Positions 1 to 4,305 of a DNA stretch of 5,466 nucleotides are shown piece by piece. Within the stretch, counting starts at the first letter, position 1, and each line of letters begins with the position of its first letter. The position numbers and the translations under genes are program-made. Origin of the DNA: Solirubrobacterales bacterium (lineage in GTDB: Bacteria > Actinomycetota > Thermoleophilia > Solirubrobacterales > Solirubrobacteraceae); assembly GCA_025964065.1 (NCBI GenBank), contig JAOPZO010000178.1, positions 1 through 5,466 of the forward strand, read 5' to 3'. Below the pieces are notes generated by a model. That model had not been told where the DNA came from and did no database searches. It saw only the letters and a list, made by a program, of their open reading frames with translations.

Positions 1-73
1 CGGCGAGCGCGGGGCCGGCGGTGAGCGCGGTGGCCGCCGCGGCGAGGGACAGGGCTCGGACGAGGCGGCGCAT
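1..73 (-). CDS. Partial gene: N-terminal signal peptide of an exported protein
   Basis: Read on the minus strand from an ATG at 73-71, this gives 24 codons before the window edge. The reading shows a textbook Sec signal peptide: a basic start (MRRLVR), a hydrophobic Ala/Leu core (residues 7-17, ALSLAAAATAL) and a small-residue end TAGPALA, where the A-L-A motif at residues 22-24 fits a signal peptidase I site. A purine-rich AGGGTG (complement of 81-86) lies 7 nt upstream of the ATG and could serve as the ribosome binding site. The gene is transcribed away from the aldo/keto reductase, with about 225 bp between the two start codons. The mature protein lies outside the window, so its function cannot be stated. 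There is no cysteine at the expected cleavage position within the visible part, so I do not call it a lipoprotein. The call rests on signal-peptide composition and the ribosome site alone. Confidence 0.62.
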   Translation of the reverse strand, partial: MRRLVRALSLAAAATALTAGPALA

Positions 74-96
74 GCGCGCGCACCCTAACCGACGAG

Positions 97-119
97 CGAA
101 CGCCACCGTTCGGCGAACG
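97..119. promoter_or_regulatory. Candidate operator: three alternating CGAACG hexamers
   Basis: The hexamer CGAACG occurs at 97-102 (plus), as its complement CGTTCG at 107-112, and again as CGAACG at 114-119. The second and third copies form a perfect palindrome CCGTTCGGCGAACGG at 106-120 (7-bp arms around a single central G). The first and second form an inverted repeat with a 4-nt gap. The cluster sits 24-46 nt upstream of the minus-strand start codon, where a repressor could block transcription of the exported-protein gene. It is about 180 nt upstream of the aldo/keto reductase. Regulator identity is unknown; a TetR- or MarR-like dimer would fit the symmetry. The repeat is seen directly; its operator function is inferred. 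Confidence 0.4.
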
Positions 120-286
120 GCGCAGGGTGCGGCGCGCTCACCGGGCCGTCAACCGCGCCGCATGTCATCTCGGTCCGAGCCCATCGCGCCGGGGGTTCCG
201 CGGGATCGGAGCCCGACCGGTGCGAGGTGCGCCCGCGCCGCGGGCCACCCGGTCGGACCGCGGCGTCCGCGGCCGCCCGTGCGGGT

Positions 287-292
287 AGGAGG
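287..292 (+). promoter_or_regulatory. Ribosome binding site setting the aldo/keto reductase start
   Basis: A perfect AGGAGG lies 6 nt before the ATG at 299. It decides the start: the same frame stays open upstream to an ATG at 227, but that would add 24 Arg/Ala-rich residues unlike any aldo/keto reductase N-terminus, and the Shine-Dalgarno would then lie inside the coding region. Confidence 0.9.
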
Positions 293-298
293 AGCCGC

Positions 299-1312
299 AT
301 GCCCGCCACCTCGCTCACGACCGTCCCCCTCGGTTCCACCGGCCTCGACATCACCCGCGTCGGGCTCGGCGCCTGGGCGATCGGCGGCCCGTGGGCGTTC
401 GGCTGGGGGCCGCAGGACGACGACGAGAGCGTCCGCACGATCCACCACGCGGTCACGCAGGGCATCACCTGGGTGGACACGGCGCCGGCCTACGGGCTCG
501 GGCACGGGGAGGAGGTCGTCGGGCGCGCGGTCCGCGAGCTCCCCGAGGCCGACCGCCCGCTCGTCTTCACGAAGTGCGGCATGACGTGGGAGGAGGGCGG
601 CGACCCGATGGACGGCGTGAAGCGCGACGCCTCCCAGATCACCAGGGAGGTCGAGGACTCCCTGCGGCGCCTCGGCACGGACGTCATCGACCTCTACCAG
701 CTGCACCAGCCGCCCGTCGACGGCACGACGCTCGAGGAGGCGTGGACGACGATGGTCGGCCTGCGCGACGCGGGCAAGGTGCGCTTCATCGGCATCTCGA
801 ACCACCAGGCCGAGCACCTCGAGCGCATCGAGCCGATCGGCCACGTCGACACGCTCCAGCCGCCGCTGTCGCTCGTGAACCGCAGCATCCTCGACGCGAC
901 GATGCACTGGTGCGCCGAGCACGGGACGGGCGCGATCGTCTACTCACCCATGCAGGCCGGGATCCTCACGGGCCGCTGGGACGAGGCGCGCCGCGACGCG
1001 CTCGCCCCGGACGACTGGCGCCGCAGGAGCAGCGAGTACGCCTCGCCCGCGTTCGAGCGGAACCTCGAGCTCGTCGCGCGGCTGCAGCCCCTCGCGGAGG
1101 AGGTCGGCTGCTCGATGGCGGAGCTCGCCATCGCCTGGACGTTGCATCAAGAGGGCGTGAGCGGCGCGATCGTCGGCGCCCGCTCCCCGGACCAGGTCGA
1201 CGGCTGGGTGCGCGCGGGCGAGGTCTCGCTGGCGCCCGAGCTCCTCGAGCGCATCGCGGCGGCGATCGGCGAGTCCGGTGCGGGCACGGGCCCCGTGGTC
1301 GCGCAGCCGTAG
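299..1312 (+). CDS. Aldo/keto reductase family oxidoreductase
   Basis: This 337-residue protein is a cytosolic NAD(P)H-dependent aldo/keto reductase with a (beta/alpha)8 barrel, predicted to reduce aldehydes or ketones to alcohols; the substrate is unknown. The N-terminal hairpin reads PLGSTGLDITRVGLGAWAIGG (residues 10-30). The whole catalytic tetrad is visible: Asp60 and Tyr65 in WVDTAPAYG, Lys92 in VFTKCG, and His136 in LYQLHQP. Further family marks are IGISN (164-168), YSPMQAGILTG (215-225) and the cofactor 2'-phosphate loop IVGARSPDQV (291-300), which favours NADPH. The length is normal for the YajO/Tas/general-stress-protein-69 type branch (AKR11-14-like), though I cannot assign a subfamily. 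The start at 299 is fixed by AGGAGG 6 nt upstream. It appears monocistronic: divergent from the gene on its left, and followed by 246 bp of repeat-containing non-coding DNA. Family assignment is very secure; the physiological role (detoxification or sugar metabolism) is open. Confidence 0.95.
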   Translation: MPATSLTTVPLGSTGLDITRVGLGAWAIGGPWAFGWGPQDDDESVRTIHHAVTQGITWVDTAPAYGLGHGEEVVGRAVRELPEADRPLVFTKCGMTWEEGGDPMDGVKRDASQITREVEDSLRRLGTDVIDLYQLHQPPVDGTTLEEAWTTMVGLRDAGKVRFIGISNHQAEHLERIEPIGHVDTLQPPLSLVNRSILDATMHWCAEHGTGAIVYSPMQAGILTGRWDEARRDALAPDDWRRRSSEYASPAFERNLELVARLQPLAEEVGCSMAELAIAWTLHQEGVSGAIVGARSPDQVDGWVRAGEVSLAPELLERIAAAIGESGAGTGPVVAQP

Positions 1313-1340
1313 ACCGGCGGTTGCGAGCGGTCCTCCACCA

Positions 1341-1365
1341 CACCGAAAGGGGCCTGACCCCTTTC
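1341..1365. repeat. Hairpin repeat, copy 1 (possible terminator of the reductase gene)
   Basis: The core is AAAGGGGCCTGACCCCTTT (1346-1364). With flanking bases it forms an 8-bp stem, GAAAGGGG (1345-1352) pairing with CCCCTTTC (1358-1365), around a 5-nt loop CCTGA. Bases 1341-1364 are identical to 1485-1508. It lies 28 nt after the aldo/keto reductase stop codon, so it could end that transcript, but there is no run of T after it. An identical repeat nearby and a related third one suggest a dispersed repeat family (REP-like) rather than a simple terminator. Confidence 0.8.
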
Positions 1366-1370
1366 AGGCG

Positions 1371-1412
1371 GTGGCGTTGCGGAAGTGCGACGCGCCGTCG
1401 CGGAACTGCCAC
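1371..1412. repeat. Imperfect inverted repeat between the two hairpin repeats
   Basis: Nested arms pair as GTGGC (1371-1375) with GCCAC (1408-1412), AGT (1384-1386) with ACT (1405-1407), and GCGACG (1387-1392) with CGTCGC (1396-1401), leaving an 8-nt internal loop on one side, 3 nt on the other and a CGC apical loop. The fold gives 14 base pairs, but in DNA this GC-rich such pairings arise easily. It may be the body of a repeat unit whose ends are copies 1 and 2, or a chance structure. Confidence 0.35.
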
Positions 1413-1484
1413 GGAAGGCGCGCGGAAGACGCGCGGTGGGCCAGGGCCGGTCGGCGACCCGCAGGCGCAGCCTGGACGGGCGGC

Positions 1485-1508
1485 CACCGAAAGGGGCCTG
1501 ACCCCTTT
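1485..1508. repeat. Hairpin repeat, copy 2
   Basis: This is an exact second copy of the 24-nt sequence at 1341-1364, in the same orientation and 144 bp downstream. Arms AAAGGGG (1490-1496) and CCCCTTT (1502-1508) enclose the same CCTGA loop. Directly after it, GGGGCCGTGACCCC (1509-1522) resembles the core of the repeat with one extra base, as if a degraded tandem half-copy were attached. It lies 51-74 nt upstream of the kinase start, within its probable leader or promoter region. Confidence 0.8.
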
Positions 1509-1518
1509 GGGGCCGTGA

Positions 1519-1534
1519 CCCCCCGACCGGGGGG
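1519..1534 (+). promoter_or_regulatory. GC-only hairpin ahead of the kinase gene
   Basis: Six C (1519-1524) and six G (1529-1534) are separated by GACC, a compact 6-bp stem ending 24 nt before the proposed GTG start and 12 nt before the GGGAG ribosome site. It could stabilise the mRNA 5' end, terminate upstream transcription, or be part of the neighbouring repeat element. No function can be shown from the sequence. Confidence 0.35.
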
Positions 1535-1558
1535 CGCACCGGACGCGGGAGCGGTGAG

Positions 1559-2680
1559 GTGGTGCAGGATGGGCGGGTGCGTCCCGACTCCGCCATCGCC
1601 CCCGCGCTCGAGCTCTTCGTGGACGTGCTGCTTCCCGCGGACCAGGACGACGTCTCGGACGACGACTTCAACCGGCTGGCCGGCGCGCTCTGCCGGGTGA
1701 CCGGCATGGACCGGGCGTTGCTGGTCCTCTACGACGACGCTCGCCGGCGGGTCCGGGCGGTCGGCTCGCACGGCGTCCCGCTCGAGCGGCTGCAGGGCCG
1801 CCACGTCGGCCTGGAGCTCGCGCCCGTGGCGCGGCAGGCGCTCGCCGAGGACCGCGTGGTGCAGGTTTCGGGCGGCGAGGGGCAGTGGGTCTCCGACGAG
1901 TTCCTCGACCTCGTCGAGGGCCGCTCGCTCGTCTGCGTCCCCATCGCCGCGTCGGGCCGCTGGATCGGCGTGATGCTCGTCGACCCGGGCTCGGACGAGC
2001 CGCTCGAGGCCGACCAGCGCGACCTCCTCTGGACCCTGGGCAAGACGCTCGCGCTCGCCATCACCGCCCGCGCCGCGACCCACTCCCGCGAGCGCGCCCG
2101 CCAGCTCGAGGAGCGCATCACGCTCGCGCGCGATCTCCACGACTCCGTCGTCCAGCGCCTCTTCGGCCTCTCGCTCGCGCTGGGCTCCGCGGCCCCGCTC
2201 GAGGGCGAGGCCCGCGCGCGCTGCGTCACCGAGCTGAACCTCGCGCTCGGCGAGCTGCGCACCGCGCTGCAGCGCCCGCTCGGCCGCCCGTCCCGCCCCA
2301 CCGGCACGACGCTCGCCCACGAGCTCGAGCGCCTGCAGGGCGCCCACCCGGACCTGCGGCTCACCGTCGAGGGCGAGGTCGCGGAGGTGCCCGAGCAGGC
2401 GGAGGCGCTCGCCCAGTCCGTGCTCGCCGAGGCGATCCGCAACGCCCGCAAGCACGCCGACGGCGAGCGCGTCGTCGTGCGCGTCCAGCGCCGCGACGGC
2501 ACCCTCGTGCTGGAGGTGGAGAACGACGCGCCCGAGTCGACCCCGAAGCCGTCGGCCGGCATGGGGCTCCGCCTCGCTGCGCTCGAGGCGCTCAACCTCG
2601 GCGGGATCGTCGAGTTCGGCCGCCAGGCCTCCGGCACCTGGCTCGTCCGGCTCGTCGTGAACCTGGAGGGCGGTCGATGA
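1559..2680 (+). CDS. GAF-domain sensor histidine kinase (HisKA_3 / NarL partner type)
   Basis: A 373-residue soluble two-component sensor kinase. Residues about 15-170 form a GAF domain (LVCVPIAASGRWIGVMLVD, 124-142, is its core strand pair). A charged linking helix (about 171-190) leads to a HisKA_3 dimerisation domain with ARDLHDSVVQRLFGLSLALG, where His194 is the predicted phospho-acceptor. The C-terminal ATPase domain (about 280-370) has an N-box EAIRNARKHA (Glu291, Asn295, His299) and a G-box GMGLRLAALEALNLGG (334-349). The usual DxGxG nucleotide-binding box is replaced by ENDAPES (321-327). No transmembrane segment or signal peptide is present, so the signal is intracellular; what the GAF domain binds is unknown. 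The start is a GTG with GGGAG 7 nt upstream; an in-frame GTG at 1577 is also possible. The stop overlaps the regulator start (ATGA), implying coupled translation. Family assignment is secure. Confidence 0.93.
   Translation: MVQDGRVRPDSAIAPALELFVDVLLPADQDDVSDDDFNRLAGALCRVTGMDRALLVLYDDARRRVRAVGSHGVPLERLQGRHVGLELAPVARQALAEDRVVQVSGGEGQWVSDEFLDLVEGRSLVCVPIAASGRWIGVMLVDPGSDEPLEADQRDLLWTLGKTLALAITARAATHSRERARQLEERITLARDLHDSVVQRLFGLSLALGSAAPLEGEARARCVTELNLALGELRTALQRPLGRPSRPTGTTLAHELERLQGAHPDLRLTVEGEVAEVPEQAEALAQSVLAEAIRNARKHADGERVVVRVQRRDGTLVLEVENDAPESTPKPSAGMGLRLAALEALNLGGIVEFGRQASGTWLVRLVVNLEGGR
2665..2670 (+). promoter_or_regulatory. Ribosome binding site of the response regulator, inside the kinase gene
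   Basis: GGAGGG lies within the last kinase codons, 6 nt before the ATG at 2677. Together with the 4-nt stop/start overlap it fixes the regulator start and supports reinitiation or coupled translation, giving matched amounts of kinase and regulator. Confidence 0.85.
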
Positions 2681-3282
2681 GCGAGAAGTTCCGGGTCCTC
2701 GTCGTCGACGATCACGACGTCGTGCACTGGGGCTTCCGGCTCATGCTCGGCGAGCTCCCGTGGGTCGAGCGCTGCCTCTCGGCGCGCACCTCGCAGGAGG
2801 CGTTCGCGCTCGCGCGGCGCCACGAGCCGCACATCGCGCTCGTCGACCTCTTCGTCGGCGACGAATCGGGCCCCGACATCTGCGAGCGCCTGCACGTGGA
2901 GCGCCCCGGCCTGCGCGTGCTGCTCATCTCGGGCGCGGGCCGCATCAGCGCGCCGACCGCGCGGGCCTGCGGCGCCCACGGCTTCGTCCCGAAGGACTGG
3001 CCCGCGGCCGACATCGCCCGCGCCGTCCGGATGGTCGGCCTCGGCATGACCGTCTTCGACGAGGGCGACGTCACCGCCCCCGCCGGCCCGGGCCTCTCCG
3101 AGCGCGAGCAGGACGTGCTCACCGGCATTGCGACGGGCGCGACGAACCGCGAGATCGCCGCGCAGCTCCACCTCTCCCCGCACACGGTGAAGGAGCACAC
3201 GAGCGCCGTGTACCGGAAGCTCGAGGTCCGCAACCGGGCCGAGGCCGTGCAGCGCGCGCAGCGCCTGGGCCTCCTGAGCTGA
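2677..3282 (+). CDS. LuxR/NarL-family DNA-binding response regulator
   Basis: A 201-residue regulator. The receiver domain (about 5-120) has the acidic pair Asp11-Asp12 in VLVVDDHD, the phospho-acceptor Asp57 in ALVDLF, Ser85 in LLISG as the switch Ser/Thr, and Lys106 in FVPKDW. The C-terminal LuxR-type helix-turn-helix (about 138-197) reads LSEREQDVLTGIATGATNREIAAQL, then LSPHTVKEHTSAVYRKL, the canonical GerE fold with recognition helix around 168-181. Its length is normal for NarL-type regulators. The usual D-x-x-M-P motif after the phosphorylated Asp is DLFVG here, so the Met-Pro pair is missing, although the downstream Gly65 keeps its spacing. Its gene overlaps the kinase gene by 4 nt, making the kinase the obvious phosphodonor. 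Phosphorylation would drive dimerisation and promoter binding; the target genes are unknown. The adjacent fab operon is a candidate only by position. Confidence 0.95.
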   Translation: MSEKFRVLVVDDHDVVHWGFRLMLGELPWVERCLSARTSQEAFALARRHEPHIALVDLFVGDESGPDICERLHVERPGLRVLLISGAGRISAPTARACGAHGFVPKDWPAADIARAVRMVGLGMTVFDEGDVTAPAGPGLSEREQDVLTGIATGATNREIAAQLHLSPHTVKEHTSAVYRKLEVRNRAEAVQRAQRLGLLS

Positions 3283-3290
3283 TCGCCATC

Positions 3291-3324
3291 AGCGCATCGA
3301 AGGGGCCGGACCCCTTGATGCGCT
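3291..3324 (+). terminator. Long hairpin after the response regulator, containing a diverged third repeat copy
   Basis: The outer arms AGCGCATC (3291-3298) and GATGCGCT (3317-3324) and the inner arms AAGGGG (3300-3305) and CCCCTT (3311-3316) give a 14-bp stem with one bulged G (3299) and a CCGGA loop. It starts 8 nt after the regulator stop codon, a good position for transcript termination or 3'-end protection. There is no T-run after it, so an intrinsic terminator of the enterobacterial kind is not supported; high-GC actinobacteria often lack T-runs. The inner part is clearly related to the repeats at 1346-1364 and 1490-1508 (loop CCGGA versus CCTGA). Confidence 0.65.
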
Positions 3325-3369
3325 GGGAACCCCCGCGAGCCGGAGGATCCCCCCCGACCCGTGCGTGAT

Positions 3370-3392
3370 CCACCCCCCGATCGGCGGGGTGG
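3370..3392 (+). promoter_or_regulatory. Hairpin in the fab operon leader
   Basis: CCACCCCCC (3370-3378) pairs with GG-c-GGGGTGG (3383-3392) in a 9-bp stem with one bulged C (3385) and a GATC tetraloop (3379-3382). It lies 37 nt upstream of the proposed fabD start. It could be an operator for a fatty-acid-synthesis regulator, an attenuator-like structure, or a second stop signal insulating fab from the two-component operon. The structure is visible; its role is inferred. No clear promoter hexamers are recognisable between 3325 and 3429. Confidence 0.4.
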
Positions 3393-3418
3393 CCTATGGG
3401 CCGGGCGACGTGGGCGTG

Positions 3419-3424
3419 AAGGTG
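3419..3424 (+). promoter_or_regulatory. Ribosome binding site favouring the GTG start of fabD
   Basis: AAGGTG lies 5 nt before GTG at 3430. This start puts the FabD signature FPGQGSQ at residues 11-17, as usual for the family. The frame is open further upstream to a GTG at 3361, but that would add 23 Arg/Gly-rich residues and translate through the leader hairpin. Confidence 0.6.
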
Positions 3425-3429
3425 GGCTC

Positions 3430-4305
3430 GTGCTCTCCAACAGCGCCACTGCGGTCGTCTTCCCCGGCCAGGGCTCCCAGGTCGCCGGCATGCGCGACCT
3501 CGTCGCCGCCACGCGGCCCGACCTCCTCGAGGCGGTCCTCGACCTCGTCGGGGACGACCCGTTCGAGCGCCTCGAGGACTCCACCCGCTACGCCCAGCCC
3601 GCGATCTTCTGCGCCTCGCTCGCGGGCTGGACCCGCCTGCAGGGCCACGTCGACCCCGTCGCGCTCGCGGGGCACTCCCTCGGCGAGCTCACGGCCCTGG
3701 CCGCGGGCGGCGCCCTGGACGAGCTCGCCGCGCTGGAGCTCGTCGTCCTGCGCGGCCGCCTCATGGCCGTGAGTGGGGAGCAGAGCGGCGGCGGCACGAT
3801 GCTCGCGCTCCTCGGCGGCACCCCCGCGCAGGCCGCGCAGCTCGCCGCCCGTCACCGCGTCAGCCTCGCGAACGACAACGCTCCCGGGCAGGTGGTGCTC
3901 TCGGGCACCCCCGACGCGCTCGCCGAGGTCCAGGAGGCCGCGCGCGCCGACGGCCTCCGGGCGATGATGCTCGACGTCGCGGGCGCGTTCCACTCCCCGC
4001 AGATGGAGGCCGCGCGCGCCCCGTTCGCCGCTGCCCTCGCGCAGGTGGAGTTCCGCCCGACCCCCGTCACCGTCTTCTCCTGTGCGAGCGCCAAGCCGTT
4101 CGCGGATCCCGCGACGGAGCTCGCCGACGCGCTCGTGCGCCCCGTTCAGTGGCGGCGCACGATGGAGGCGCTCGTCGAGGCCGGCGCCCAGGCCGTCGTC
4201 GACGCGGGCCCCGGGCAGGTCCTCGCGAAGCTCGCCCGCCGCTGCACCCCGTCGATCGGGGCCGCCTCGGCCGCCACGCTCCTGGAGTCCGCCGATGTCG
4301 CTTGA
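3430..4305 (+). CDS. fabD: Malonyl-CoA:ACP transacylase (FabD)
   Basis: This 291-residue cytosolic enzyme transfers malonyl from CoA to acyl carrier protein, supplying the extender for type II fatty-acid synthesis. Diagnostic motifs are FPGQGSQ (11-17), the nucleophile elbow GHSLGE with Ser83 (81-86), Arg108 in LRGRLM (carboxylate-binding Arg117 in E. coli FabD), NAPGQVVLSG (150-159), the catalytic His188 in GAFHSP, Gln240 in RPVQW (E. coli Gln250), and the C-terminal GPGQVL (260-265). All catalytic residues are present. It is slightly shorter than the E. coli protein (about 309), mostly from compact termini. The start is a GTG supported by AAGGTG. The last 11 bases overlap fabH, so the two genes are translationally coupled in a fab operon. 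A polyketide acyltransferase is an alternative in principle, but the stand-alone size and the fabH/fabG neighbours make FabD much more likely. Confidence 0.96.
   Translation: MLSNSATAVVFPGQGSQVAGMRDLVAATRPDLLEAVLDLVGDDPFERLEDSTRYAQPAIFCASLAGWTRLQGHVDPVALAGHSLGELTALAAGGALDELAALELVVLRGRLMAVSGEQSGGGTMLALLGGTPAQAAQLAARHRVSLANDNAPGQVVLSGTPDALAEVQEAARADGLRAMMLDVAGAFHSPQMEAARAPFAAALAQVEFRPTPVTVFSCASAKPFADPATELADALVRPVQWRRTMEALVEAGAQAVVDAGPGQVLAKLARRCTPSIGAASAATLLESADVA

Larger units (their letters stand above)
1313..1558. other. Gene-free, hairpin-rich intergenic region
   Basis: This is the longest stretch without a gene. It carries two direct copies of a 24-nt hairpin repeat (1341-1364 and 1485-1508), several smaller inverted repeats between them (GCGACG-CGC-CGTCGC at 1387-1401, CAGGC-GCA-GCCTG at 1462-1474), and a GC-only hairpin just before the kinase gene (1519-1534). 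Reading frames crossing it translate the repeats into strings such as KGPDPF or RGLTPF and show no conserved protein features, so I regard the region as non-coding. It must contain the transcript end for the aldo/keto reductase and probably the promoter of the two-component operon, but no convincing -35/-10 pair is recognisable. Confidence 0.7.

Noticed and set aside
97..112. Possible SOS (LexA) box, CGAAC...GTTCG
   Set aside because: The Gram-positive/actinobacterial SOS box has 4 nt between CGAAC and GTTCG; here there are 6, so the spacing is wrong for LexA.
255..272. Short inverted repeat GGACCGCGGCGTCC / CCGCGG in the reductase leader
   Set aside because: Very short GC-only symmetry (CCGCGG is self-palindromic) is expected by chance at this base composition.
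227..298. Upstream ATG for the aldo/keto reductase
   Set aside because: It would add 24 Arg-rich residues and bury the perfect AGGAGG; the ATG at 299 gives the normal family N-terminus.
149..922. Long open frame on the minus strand opposite the aldo/keto reductase
   Set aside because: It is Arg/Asp/Val-rich without domain motifs and mirrors a well-supported plus-strand gene; such shadow frames are expected where third positions are almost all G/C.
1341..1508. CRISPR array
   Set aside because: There are only two repeat units, 144 bp apart, with no regular 30-40 bp spacers and no cas genes; the repeat is a self-complementary hairpin typical of dispersed repeats.
391..1518. Plus-strand frame of 375 codons overlapping the reductase
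   Set aside because: Its composition is nearly all Arg/Gly/Ala/Pro, it has no motif, and it runs through the hairpin repeats; the reductase frame carries the complete catalytic tetrad.
1278..1700. Small proteins containing KGPDPF / RGLTPF strings around 1345-1510
   Set aside because: These strings are translations of the palindromic DNA repeat, not conserved peptide motifs; frames over such repeats are a known source of false hypothetical proteins.
3361..3429. GTG at 3361 as fabD start
   Set aside because: It adds 23 low-complexity residues and translates the leader hairpin; GTG 3430 has a ribosome site and gives the usual FabD N-terminus.
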